This document shows, in pieces, positions 22,222 through 34,100 of a stretch of DNA of 41,524 nt. The notes beneath the pieces are model-generated. The model worked only from the letters and a program-made list of their open reading frames with translations, was not told the DNA's origin and did not search any database. Each line of letters begins with the position of its first letter. Within the stretch, counting starts at the first letter, position 1. Origin of the DNA: Triangularia verruculosa (lineage: Eukaryota > Ascomycota > Sordariomycetes > Sordariales > Podosporaceae); the NCBI GenBank assembly GCA_033296885.1, contig MU864068.1, positions 1 to 41,524 on the forward strand. The letters are read 5' to 3'. The position numbers and the translations under genes are program-made.

Positions 22222-24732
22222 ATTATACGTTTAATTCTAATTAAAAACCTTTCTTTTAAATAAATTAAACTCTATAAACTTTTAAATAATATTAACGATT
22301 AAAATTATAGCTTTTATTAACAACTTTACCTTTATACGGATCGAGGATAACGAGGAGATAATTCTCCTTCGTACAGGCTCCTAAAAGATTCGCGATTATA
22401 TAGAAATACTCGCTTAAAATATAAATCCCCCTAAATCGTACGATACTATAAGCTCTATATTAATATATCTAGGACCAATAACGTAGTATATTTAATATAC
22501 CGTCGTCCGATATTAAAATTCGGAAATCTTAGATAAATATAAGGAGGGTAGTTATTAAGTTTAGCTATTTAAATATACTCTTTATTTAAAGCCGGAGTAA
22601 GGAGGTAGAAGAACCTTATAAAGCCTATCGAAATAATCTTAATAAAAGGCCTTTTACTTTTTATATTTATAGGGTTAATTTCTTTGGTAATTATTATAGA
22701 AATTATAAATAGTGGGATTATATAGTTAAATATACTTTCTCCAAGTAAAATAAAGCTATAGGTAATGAAGTTACCGTTATATAAGGTAACTATAGGGGGG
22801 GCCGAGGAAGGGGTAGCTGTAATTATAGTTATAGCTATAGTAGATATAGTAGAGGTACTACCTAAGAGTAGCTTATTATTAACTTAACTAGAGATAGTAA
22901 TTAAAAAAATAAAATCATATAGTTAAAAAAAATATCTTTAATTTTTATATAATAAAAGTTATTATATAATAAAGTAAGTAGGGGTTTACTTTATTAAATT
23001 TATCTTTACTTAAAACCCTTTAACTTCCCCCTTACGTATCTCTTTCTATAACTCTTATACGATAGTATAAATACGACTATTAGATGTAGCTTATCGAGAT
23101 GATTATAATAATGCTTTATTTATAAATTTTGGTGTAGAAAAGTTCAATGGACCGTACGATTGAAATTTTCAACGGACTCTACCCCCTGTTTCTAAAGTGG
23201 AGACTTTTCTTTGCGGACGATTTCAACGGACTCTACTACAGTCCATCAGAGAATAATAGATAGGTATTTAAAACTATATAAGAGTAAGATTATTAATAAT
23301 AATAATATATTATCTATAAATTAATAGTCTTTTCGAATATAAAAATTAAGTTATTAAAATTGCTATACGTTTTGATATTTTTAATAACTTTAAATTAAAT
23401 TAGGTCGATATATTAATTCTACTAACATAATATTTTAATAATATATATTTAATAATATTTAAGTACTTCCTTCATAAACTATTTTTCGGTTTTTCTTTTT
23501 AAAGATTATTTAATTTTATTATTAAATTAATGATAAATATTAATATTAAGTCCTTCTTTATTTTATAAAAGAATATCCGTTAAGAAATTTAGTTAATTAT
23601 CGATTTTACTATAATTAATATAAAAAGAAGATACGATTTTAATTATAAATTAATAAAGTTTAAAAAAAAGATTAATTTATATTTAATTTTCTAAAGGTTA
23701 TTATTTATTAAGAAGGTTATTTTATAAATTTTTATAACAACGTTTAAAAAGTTTTAAAGTTTTTAAAAAAATTAGTAAGTTCGTTTATAAGTTTAAATTT
23801 CTTAATAATTTTAAAATTTACTTAAATATTTTAATCGTTTATTTACTTCCTATATTTAAAAAAGTAACTTTATTTTAGTATAAGTTCTTAAAATTCATGT
23901 TAATTAACGATTTCTAAGATTTTAATATTTATAAGATTAATTATATTATTAAATATAGAATTATCAAAAAAAGAATTAAATATTTAATTTAATAAAAAAA
24001 TTAAAATATTTATTATAATTTATAAAAGTAGGGTAAAGATCTTTAAAAGGTAAACGAAATACTCGACGATTATTGATTACAAAAAAATATTATAAAACTT
24101 AATTTTAAAACAATAATAAAAATAATAAAATATTAATTTATATTAATGTAGTTTATTTTAATATTATTGTAACTGTGTTCGATATTAATTTAAACCCCTT
24201 TAATATCGTTGATATCCGAAATTAAGACGGAAGAGTGACCGAAGTATAAATATAATGAGGTAAAAAAAGTATAATTTTAAAAGTTAATTATAAAAGAAAA
24301 AAAGTAAGAAAGTAAAAAAGTAAAAGGATTAAGGAAAAGGAGAATATAAAAATAAAGGAAATAAAGTTTAAGTAAAATAGAGTTATAAAGGAATTATTAA
24401 AGGAATTATTATATTTAAAATAATATAAGATTTTTTTATAGGCGGTATTTAATATAGAAATAAATATATATTTAGATAAAAAGTATTAATTAAATAAAGA
24501 AGTAGGTCCTTTATAAATTCCTATATTTAATTAAGCTTATATATTACGTAATTTACTTATAGTATAGGCTTATAAGTAGATACTAGGCTTTTTATAGGTT
24601 AAGCCTTATAGTAATATATTAAACCTATTTACTAAATTACTTTCACTTTAAATGAATATCCTACTTTACACCTACCTTCGTGCTACCTACCAGTGACCCT
24701 CTATCACTAATATTATACGTCACCTCCATACA
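22222..24732. other. AT-rich RIP-degraded sequence up to the gene block
   Basis: No intact gene is visible. A stretch near 22300-22880 reads on the plus strand like former coding sequence ending in an arginine/glycine-rich run (G-G-R-G-R-G near 22795-22812), possibly a retrotransposon gag relic. A small GC-normal island with short direct repeats lies at 23130-23260. From there to about 24650 it is AT-rich with nothing recognisable. Composition becomes normal at about 24650. Confidence 0.65.
23137..23236. repeat. Short GC-normal island with a 16-bp direct repeat
   Basis: TTTCAACGGACTCTAC occurs at 23167-23182 and again at 23221-23236, and a weaker relative (GTTCAATGGACCGTAC) starts near 23142. 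The island is less mutated than its surroundings. It may be the edge of a lost transposon. Confidence 0.5.
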
Positions 24733-27700
24733 TTAAGAATCCCAAATGGGTCCAAAAGCCGGGATCCCTCTCGCCTCCAACTGGTACACTACCCTCTTTG
24801 TGGTCCTTGCATTGCTAATAATGCAAACACATTCTGCTCCACTCTCTTGATACAACTCCCAAGCTAGCTGCACCAGATCCGGCCTTCCCATGTTATCCGT
24901 GTCCCAAATAACCGCAGTATCATCGCACTTCTTCACGGTGTCGATGACACCCTGCCCATATGTTTTCAGTGGGTTCTTCGTGCTCCAAAGGATCCGGCAG
25001 GGAACTTTACATTCCATAATCACTGGAAGACACGGTCCAATTCCAGATCCGGTAGCAACCAACACAATCTTCTTAAACAGCGGCGCAATAGCCAAAACGC
25101 CCGACGCAGGTTCCCCTCGGGTCCAGAGATGAGTTGGGGGCTTGTCGATAATTCTTCCAGTCCAGTCACCAGCACGGGAGACTAGAATAGACAATCCCGG
25201 TTTGCCATCCGGCTCAGGGATAGCCGCAAAGGCATGCCATTCCACCAAAGGTCGGTCGGTGATGCGGATACCGAGTGAAGAGCATTCTCGAGGAGTCTTG
25301 AAGTCAAAATGCAGCCGGACTGCGTGCGTTGACAGGGGTTCGGCAATAACTCTGACACGACGTAGACGGAGCCATGGAGCGGCAATCGAGAGCGTGGTGA
25401 GGCTGAGAAGATACAACGCCGGTGATTGAGAGAGAGAAGTTGCAAAGTTTTCAGTGTTGGGCAACGCCGCGGTAACAACCATGAGATGAGCCCAGACCAA
25501 AACCAACGCGGTCCATCCGGCGAAGCGGTGCGTCCACTCGAACTGATCATGCATTTTAACGCGGATGGAAGGGAATGCCATGACCAAGATCGCCAGGAGC
25601 AGGGCAAGAATCAGGTAGGTCAGTGCTAGTACTGCAATGCGCTGCGCTGGTTGGGCTGAACCAGCTGGTGTAAGACGAATTGTCGCTGACACGGTGAACA
25701 CGAGCCACCACAAAGTAGCGGCCACTGAAGCCCCCGAATGCACGCCGCCGTAATGATAAACACGGGCTAGATGTCGTCGGATGGAAAGAGGAGCCGATGT
25801 TGGCATACGGGTGGCCAGCCAAAAGCAAACATTGACAATGTAGTCTTGTCGGAGCAACACAGATGCTAGCAAGTTGGCACTGACGGCGGTGGCCAGCTTG
25901 TCCAGGGGTAGCTCATAGTTGGATGCTCGACTCTGCCACAGCATGATGGCAAAGGCAACAGCATTGGCGACAAATATGATACCAAAAAGCTTGCGATATG
26001 CTGATAGGCCCACATGGCGTAGCCAACGCCAGCCATGTACCCCTTTTTTGCGTGGCAGGGTCGCAACAACGTGAGCGGGTTTCTCGCCATTCGTAGAACT
26101 GTTGCTACTCGACGGAGATGCCATCTCGAGATCCCCAGCCTTGACAACGACAAGACCTGATTCCTGGCCATTGAAGCCTTTTGGTTGAGCTGTTGACGTA
26201 TCGATCTTGCCAGCCGCCGCCATGTCCCGCAACACGCGCTTATCGATCTTGCCGTTGGCTGTGAGTGGAATGGTTGGGCCAAGATAGTGCCAAACCTTGG
26301 GGATGCCATAGTATGGTTGCTGAGCACTGACTGTGTCGTGTAACTCCGTCTGATCCACCGGATTGACCGCAGAGTAAAAACCCCACAGTGTCGTGTCAAT
26401 TTTGAGAGCGCATGCCTTGATCACCGAGGCACAAGACTCAATCGCGCGAGAGACACCATCCAGCTCGACACGGAAACCGTCAATCTTGACCTGATCATCC
26501 CGGCGACCTAATGTCTCGAGACATCCGTCTGCATCCCACCTCACCAAGTCACCAGTGTTGAACATCATGCTCCCGTCTTTGGTGAACTTGTCAATCTTGT
26601 ATCTTGCTGCCGTCAGGTTTGGCAAGTTCAGATACCCCTTGGAGACACCAGCTCCCCCAACCCACATGACGCCGGCATCACCAATCTTTACTGGGTTCTC
26701 GTCGTCATCCAGAATGTAAACTGTCGTGTTGGGGTTGGGCTTGCCGATAGTCAGTGGCCCACCGGCTTTGTGGATGTGGGCTGTGTTGAGGATGGTGATT
26801 TCGGTTGGGCCACAAACATTGATGAACTTGGTTCCAGAGTGTTGCGCCCAGTGGTCTGCAAGAGCTTTTGGGCATGGCTCACCCCCGACCACGATGGTCT
26901 TGAGGCCGGGGAAGTCTTCATGACGGGGAAATCGTTTGATGGCGACGGAAGGTGTGGAGATGACAACGTCGACTCGCTTTAGACATTGGGTCCAAAGGTC
27001 GTTCCCACTGCCTCTCAGATGCAGGGTTCCACCGTTCATGAGGGTGGCCAATATTTCCCAAGCACCTGCGGCTATTAGTTGCAAACTCTCGACGGTGACT
27101 GGGGATTGGAAGGCCGCTTACCCATATCAAACGCCACGCTCAACTGTTGGGCCACGTTTGTGCCGATTGTGATCTCAAGTTTTGCAGGCTCAACCAGCAA
27201 GGAGTTGCAAACACCTCCATGAGTGACATCGACCCCCTTTGGGCGTCCGGTTGTCCCAGAGGTATATATAACATAGGCTCCATCATGGGGTCCAACATCG
27301 ACATCAAGTTGGGTGGCAGACCCAGATGCCCAAATGTCGTTGGAAAGGTCGAGACTCAGGATATGTGATCTGTGAGAAGCTGCTTCCGTGGCTTTTTCTG
27401 CATACCGGGGTAAACAAAGGACAATCTCCGCCGAAGAGTCCGAGATGACATGGCTCAGAGTCTCTACCGGAATTATGCTGCCGTCAATTGGAACATACTG
27501 CCCACCTGCCTTCAACACAGCTAGGATAAAAATGGTCATCTCAATAGATCGTGAGTAGACCAAGACTGCCCGCGCGCCCTTTCTGAAGCCGTACTGATTG
27601 CGCAACTCGTTAGCCAATATGTTGGCATGGCGCTCAAGCTCTCCGTATGTCATCACAGTTCCATCGAATTGTTGGACGGCCGCGACGTCGGGGTGCTTTC

Positions 27701-27842
27701 CAGCTATCGACTCAAATGCATGGTGGATTCTTGTAAAGGGAAGTGGAATGGTTTCTCCGCGACCAAAGCGGTTAAACAAAGCCCGGTCCTCGACTGAGAG
27801 GGACTCGAGCGAGAAAAAGGGAGCGGGGGCAGGAAAGCCCAT
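24733..27842 (-). CDS. TmpL-like fusion: adenylation domain + membrane region + FAD/NAD(P)-binding reductase, 1017 aa
   Basis: Exons 27842-27122 and 27065-24733 join across a 56-bp intron to give 1017 aa. Residues 1 to about 520 form a complete adenylation domain: A3 Y-T-S-G-T-T-G-R-P-K-G at 193-203, F-D-M-G at 238-241, C-G-P-T-E at 325-329, T-G-D-L at 411-414, G-R-R-D-D-Q-V-K-I-D-G-F-R at 427-439, and N-G-K-I-D-K at 511-516. No carrier-protein serine motif follows. About six membrane segments lie between 599 and 806, with histidines that could bind haem (H-Y-G-G-V-H near 678; H-R-F-A-G-W near 753). The tail has a ferric-reductase-like E-W-H-A-F at 849-853 and an NAD(P) site V-A-T-G-S-G-I-G-P near 910-918. 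This order matches TmpL of Aspergillus and Alternaria, a membrane protein linked to redox balance. The substrate and any link to the synthase are unknown. Confidence 0.88.
27066..27121 (-). other. Intron of the TmpL-like gene
   Basis: GTAAGC...CCGCAG, 56 bp, splits a glycine codon. Splicing restores V-A-F-D-M-G-A-W-E-I across the A4 region. The intron contains an in-frame stop, so it must be removed for the full protein. Confidence 0.9.
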
Positions 27843-29217
27843 GATGATGATCAGAATAGTCCCAACGTTACTCGGTTGATGACTGGAGTGACTGACCTTC
27901 CGCCCACAGTGCTCTTATAGCTGAATCTTTGCAGACAAGATGCTTTCGAGCTGGGTACGTACCTACCCTCCTTATTGAACCAGAATACCACTGGCAGTGT
28001 GACATGACTTCACGCTGATCAATCACCACCTAAGCATATCCACCTCGTATGTCAGTACAAGACGTGAGTTGCTAGCGAATGGAACGTTCTGCAAGGTCCG
28101 ACAACTCGCCTCTTACCATGCTGGGACGAAGTTTGGTTTGCCTCTTACATAAGTAAACCTTGATCTACCCCACTGAGATGGCCTATGTAAACTGGTACCT
28201 GTAGACGAGACGCTTCAAAAACACATATTCGTGGTGCCAGCAAGCTCAAGCTTGCACCACATGGGGTATGACTTTCGGAGAAATTCATGGCTTTGAAAGG
28301 CCGTGTCCTTTTAGTTCCTACGGTCAAAGGATCGATGCACCTATAGACGAAGATAGGTCCTCTCGCTTTAGCTCCAACGTCCCCAATATCAATTCGTGCT
28401 GTGTTCTTCGCTGTACAACGAGATGTGCGAAAACGGGTTGGATGCGACTTTGACCTGAAGAGAAAACCAAGCTCAACACTTTTACGCCATTATACTTACC
28501 ACGGTTGACGTTTACTCAATCTCATATCGGACTAGGTCCGTATTGGGCAGTTCGGTTATGTATCGACCGCTTCATGGCATTAGCGAATCCTACAGGGATC
28601 GCGTTGCCAAGATGTCCTCAACTTATAAGCGCGGCGGAAATGTGGCATGTTAGCAGCCAGTCCGGGGAAGCCTGGTTGCCAAGCTCTTCGATGCTGCAGG
28701 GGCGGTGGAAACCGAGCACTCTCGAGAGTTTTGTCATGCTGAGGCAAGCACGAGCTCAGGTCGACCCAGTTCGTAATGAGGTTCGCCGGCCGGCGGGTAA
28801 AGTGAATAGTGTTACAGAAGACGGCTTTGTTGCCCGAGCAGGTAGATCCTGTGGAATCTGCTGCTGGTATTCGTGGAATAAGCGCCATCGGGTTCCGACC
28901 ACCCATTGGATTGGATCTCTTGGTGCGTCGTATCGAAGATCGAGTTGCAACGCTGGTTGGGCCTACGTTGAAGTACCGGCCACTCACCCGGCCGATGCAA
29001 CCCTTCAGGCTGAGCACACTATCATGTGAAAGATGTCGAGGCCACGCCTTTGAATCCAAGTTATGTAGTGTTGAGCATTCCAGCTCATAAGCCATCGACA
29101 TTCCACATTTAGAGCATTAAGATACTGCGCAATCGAGGCGGCATTCGCACCATCGCCAGAGTCACTCTTCAACTTTCGGTTCTGGGTTCTAACCCGAAGA
29201 GTGCACTGGCCCAGAAG
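27843..29217. other. Divergent intergenic region between the TmpL-like gene and the hydratase
   Basis: This 1.4-kb region probably holds the promoters of both genes. It contains overlapping open frames of 174 codons (28505-29029, plus), 173 codons (28580-29101, minus) and 93 codons (28809-29090, plus). None shows a domain I recognise, and they shadow one another, so none is called a gene. Confidence 0.6.
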
Positions 29218-30253
29218 ATGGAATCACTGCAAGATGTGAAACTGGCTCGTGATGACGCCACCGGTGTTGCCGTCGTCCGTCTTGACCGACCAGCAAAACG
29301 CAACGCCTTCTCGCAGTCCATGATCAACCAACTCATCTCTGTTCTCGCTCATCTGGATGCTTCGGACTCTGTCCGAGCGGTTGTTTTGGCAGGCAAACCA
29401 GATGGGCCATTTTGCGGTAAGCGGAAAATTCTGTGTATAGTCTAAGACTGCGGATATTAGACTAACAGGACTGCCACACAGCGGGCATGGACATCAAGGA
29501 GCTGTCCCAACTCTCCACCGCAGAAGCCCACGAGCGCCAGTTCCTTAAAGATCTCACTAAGGCCTTTGCGCAATTTTCGAAACCGATAATAGCGGCGGTG
29601 ATCGGATTTGCTGTAAGTTCTTCACCAAGATTCGTACATCTATTCATGTGATGATCTCACATCAACGCAGCTTGGAGGAGGTTTCGAGCTAGCTTTAGCT
29701 GCAGACATCATCTATGCGGCCGATGATGCAGTCTTTGGCCTTCCAGAGGTCAAAATTGGCACCATCCCAGGTGCTGGGGGGACACAGAGACTAACAAAAG
29801 CATTGGGCAAACACAAGGTACAGATGATCACTTAGGTAGCTTCCTAAGCGTGCTCTCAACCTTGCTAACCTAGGTATGCCCCGGTAGGCAATGGAGTTGA
29901 TCTTAACAGGCGACTCTGTTACAGCGTCAGAGCTCGCACGGTTAGGTCTGGTCAATCGAGTCTTTCCGCGTCAAGAAGTTGAAAGCGAGAGCATCAAGCT
30001 CGCTCAAAGAATCGCCACCAAATCAGCACCCGTGCTCAAACTGGGGAAGAAGGCTATTCTCACTGGTAAGCATTTCCCCCGGGTTCTTATCTACATGTTT
30101 GGAGACTGACAATGTCCAGCCGAGGAAGCACATCTTGAAGCTGGTATGTCATTGGAAAGCAACATGTATTATGCCACCTTTGATTTGGAGGATTTTCGTG
30201 AAGGACAGGCCGCATTCTTGGAGAAGAGAGATCCTCGGTTTAATCTCTCATAA
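29218..30253 (+). CDS. Enoyl-CoA hydratase (crotonase family), 262 aa
   Basis: Five exons (29218-29416, 29482-29612, 29671-29817, 29888-30065, 30120-30253) give 789 bp. The introns are 65, 58, 70 and 54 bp with ACTAAC/GCTAAC or CTGAC branch sites. The product hydrates trans-2-enoyl-CoA in fatty-acid breakdown or related routes. Oxyanion-hole residues are in F-C-A-G-M-D (65-70) and G-G-G-F-E (112-116). The two catalytic glutamates correspond to E116 and E136 (G-L-P-E-V-K-I-G-T), and G-A-G-G-T-Q-R follows, all as in active ECHS1-type enzymes. Length is normal. There is no C-terminal SKL signal (ends F-N-L-S). The frame stays open upstream of the chosen ATG to about 29113 without another ATG, so a longer N-terminus through an upstream exon is possible. 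It is divergent to the TmpL-like gene and convergent with the synthase. Confidence 0.92.
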
Positions 30254-31127
30254 CTGCACAAGATTTAAGGTTGTATCGTGAGTAGATGTCTCAAAAGCAG
30301 CGTGCTATGTACTTATTTTCAATAGTATCTGAATTACCAAGGAGATCTACCTTCAAACTCGTACTATTCTTCAATACCATCTGATGATTTTGGGGAAACT
30401 CGGCACCTCTTGTGTACATCATAGCCGTGGTATCAGTTTCTTAATATCAGTCAGAATAGGGGGTCACACATTAAAAGACACACAGTCCACTCCATATTCC
30501 TCCCCGTTTTCATGTTCCTTTGGCTCTCCCCACCTCCATGTTTTGCTGACTAGGTACCGTCAGGTACTTCAAAGCTCAACTAAAAACGATTCCGATCGTT
30601 GCTCTACCGCGGGACAGAATTTCTCGTAGTTCAAAATCTTGCTCTATCCTGAACAGATTGCGATGATTACAACATATATTATTGATAGTGCCTGGCATGC
30701 GTGACCCTCCCCTCGGTCCTCTCCTTCCCCCCGAGGACAACAATCTACTTGTGCCTATCGATGAGACGTAACTCACAGGGGTCCCAGTCCGACTCTGGAT
30801 TCGGTCTCGACGGTTCTGCTCCCGGGTCCTTTGGATCCCGTTTCCTCTGCCATACCTGACAATGAGCCGATTCCGACGCGGGTCCCCTTCTATTTAACGG
30901 TCTCGGACTATTTCGACGACGAATATGGCATTATTCCTTGAGGGCATGTTGATGTTGTCGGAATTTCTGCGCCAATTCAAGAGAGTCAATTCATCATATG
31001 TCTTCCAGTATAAGCACAACGAGGTACATCTGGAAGCAGGAGTCACGGACAAATGATCAGGGATACTACGTCTTTATTTAGTAAGGTATGTATTGAAAAT
31101 CACAGGCTGTGTACCAACTCGACCAAT
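30254..31127. other. Convergent intergenic region, no clear gene
   Basis: It lies between the 3' ends of the hydratase and the polyketide synthase and should hold both 3' untranslated regions. A 43-codon frame at 30925-31056 (M-A-L-F-L-E-G...E-A-G-V-T-D-K) looks somewhat protein-like, perhaps the end of a lost gene, but cannot be supported further. Confidence 0.5.
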
Positions 31128-34100
31128 TCAACATCTCCCAGCTGCATAGGATACCAAGAACTGAAACCCTTCGTGCATCGCTTTACTTCCTTCTTTGTAT
31201 CTTGTTTGCCACCTCTCTCCGATGTCAAACAGATGCTTTGCCCCCTCGTCAACAATTCTCAACTCGGTATCAACACCATGCCTTGTCAGAGCCTCGTACA
31301 TTCTCTCAGCTTGCTGCCATGGTATCAAGTCATCTTGACGAGGGTGAATGATGAAGGTCGGGGTCTTGTACTGGCCTCTGCGAACCTGGGCTAGCGGCGA
31401 CACTGCTGAAACTTCTTCCTCAGAAACGGGTCTGCCCCTGTTAACGGCTGCAACACCATGGAGAAGTACCTCGAGTGTCTTGCCCTGATGATTCATGTAT
31501 AGCGCTAACTTGGAGCGGGGATCTTGGACCGACATCCATCCACCCACTGCCTTTGCCGAGGCTGGCGGGTTGTAGGCCGTGATCGGCCGATCAAAGGTGA
31601 TAAAGTCCGAGTCGGCCTGGATGGGGAACACGGACTCAGACCCTTCAGGAATATTTGGCTGCGCCCAAAACGGGTCCTCGTAATCGCAGGGGGAATAGAA
31701 AACAAGAACAGCTTCCGGGGGTCTAATGCCAAATCTTGCTGCGTTCCATGAGAGACTCATAGCCAGAAGACCACCCGTGCTCCAACCAATCGCGACAACC
31801 TTGTCGCCATCCACCCTTATGTCCTTTCTCGCGAGAGGTAGGGTAGGGAGGGTTTTTCGCAGCCAGGCGAGGGCGGAGGCCGCATCGTCCGTGGGACCTT
31901 CCTTGAGGGTGGTCTCGGGGCAAAGCCGATAGTCAATGCTGACCGGAAGAAACCCTTTGGCGAGCAGGAGTTCAGTTTGGGCAGGTCGAACATCAGCTCG
32001 GGAGAGCATAATGTGCCCTCCACCATGAATCATCAGTGCTACAGGACGAGGCGTTGATGAGATGACGGAGTGTGATGGCGGGTAATATATATCAGCCATC
32101 AATTGGACGCCGTCGACGCTCTTGAAGCACATTGTCTCCATCCGTGTATCCTGATGGGCTTGAGGCACCTGGCCCTGGGGCAGAGAATGTGCAACGATGA
32201 CCCTCAAGAGCTCCCCTTCTTGTGTCCCATCTTCACTCCATTCCACAGACGCAAAGCGGGCTAGCTTCAAAGACCTCTCCCAAGCCAGCTCGTCGGCCAA
32301 GGCGTGGGTTCTTCCGTCGTTGAATCGCCACCAGCCTTCCAACAGTCCAAACACAAGATCAAACCAGTACAGGTTTCTCGTGAGCTCGACTAAGCACAAC
32401 AACCCTCCTGGATTAAGCATCCTTCGAATATTTCCAGCAGAGACAACAAGATCCTTGGTAGCATGAATACAGTTTGTCGAAAGAATTATATCGTAATGGC
32501 TGTCCGATTTCATGTCACTGGATTCAATATCCAAAGTGGCGAACCGCATCTCGATTTTCAATCCTTCTTGCCGGGTACTCGAGCCAACAAAGGAAGAAAA
32601 TTTCCTCTTGGCTGCCGCCACAAGAGAAGGCGACAGGTCGGTGAAAGTGTATTCGACTGTGATGTCAGATCTATCGATCATGCTCAGGGCTTGCAATAAA
32701 GGCCTCGTTGTTCCACCTGTTCCAGCCCCGATTTCCAGGATGCGGAGGGTTTTTCGGGTGCTTGCTTGGACAACAGACGAAAGATAGTCGATCAAGACCA
32801 GACTGCCTGTCCGGAACATTGGGGCGTTCAGATACACATCTTCCAGCAATGCTCGGGCTGACGCGGAGCCGAACAAGATGTCGATTGGGTCGGCCGCCCC
32901 AGTCAAACAGGCCGAAAGCTTGGAGGCCGTGGCGTGTAAAAGCTTCGTTTCGGAGCCGTGCTGTGGGAACTGTGAGAGCATAATGGCGTGCAGGTCGCGG
33001 ACAGATGTTGTGCAGAGGGGTGTCGCCGTCCGGTGATATTTGCCCGGCCCGTCGCAAGCAATCAGCCCCGAGTCTTCCAAGACATTGTACAGCTGCTCGA
33101 CAAGCCGGCTGTGCCTCTGATCGAAGGCGTTGATGACGGGAACCTCTGACCCAGCCTTCAAGACACCCAAGTCACATCCTAAGTCTAGAAAGGCTTCCAC
33201 CACATACTGTGTGACAAGTTGGGACTGAATGGGGTAGACATCTCGGTAAAAGTGCGAGAGTTTTGTGTGGCAAGCATGTTGAGTGTAAGTGGTGGAGACT
33301 TCAGCGAGCGAGGCCAGATTCAAGCTCAGAACCCCGGCATTGCTCTGAGCCTCTGAATGGCCAGATTCCGAGCTCGTGCCATCTTCGTCAGTAAAGTCGG
33401 TAGGACAAGTTGAATCCTGTGAGTCGGTCCCCGGCTCTGAGTCAAAGAGTTCCGAATTATCCAATGGGTGTGATTCAGCCGTGTCAAAACTATCGTGTCT
33501 AAACACTGCGGGTATCGGTTGGCAAGATACTGGTGCCGTAGGTTGCACAAGGTTGACCAGAGCGGCAACATCAGAACACGCCAACAGATCAGACTGTGAA
33601 ACTTTTACCCCAAACAGTTTCGTGATCTCGGCCAATACGTCGCTCGCGAGCAAGGAATCGATCCCAAGCTCAGATAGAGTACTTGTGGGGGTGATTTCAT
33701 CTGCCGGCATCTCAATGATGCTGCAAAGCATCTGATTGATATCCTCTGTTTCCGCGAAAACAGGAGCCGGGGAATTGGTTGCCACAGGCTATAGGAAGAA
33801 GGAGGTTAGTTTATTTGTTGTCAAAGGGGCTTAAAAATAGGTGGAGGACATTGAAAGATAGTCAAAACGTATTAAAAGATAGCGGAAGACCTTTGATGAT
33901 AGTCAAAGGCCTTTAAAGAATAGGTGAAAGGGTTTAAAGATAGTAGAAGGCATTTAAAAATAGTCGAAAGACATTAAAAGATAGTTGAAACGTATTAAAA
34001 GATAGTGGAATGGGTTTAAAGATAGTGGAAGGCGTTTAAAAAGAGTTAAAAGACATGGAAAGATAGTTAAAACGGATTAAAAGATAATAGAAGACCTTTA

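Noticed and set aside
1..24650. CRISPR array, bacterial mobile element or phage
   Set aside because: The tandem repeats are direct arrays without unique spacers, and splicing, RIP and retrotransposon families show a fungal genome.
24890..27879. Many plus- and minus-strand frames inside the TmpL-like gene
   Set aside because: They are alternative-frame shadows of a GC-normal coding exon whose own frame has clear domain motifs.
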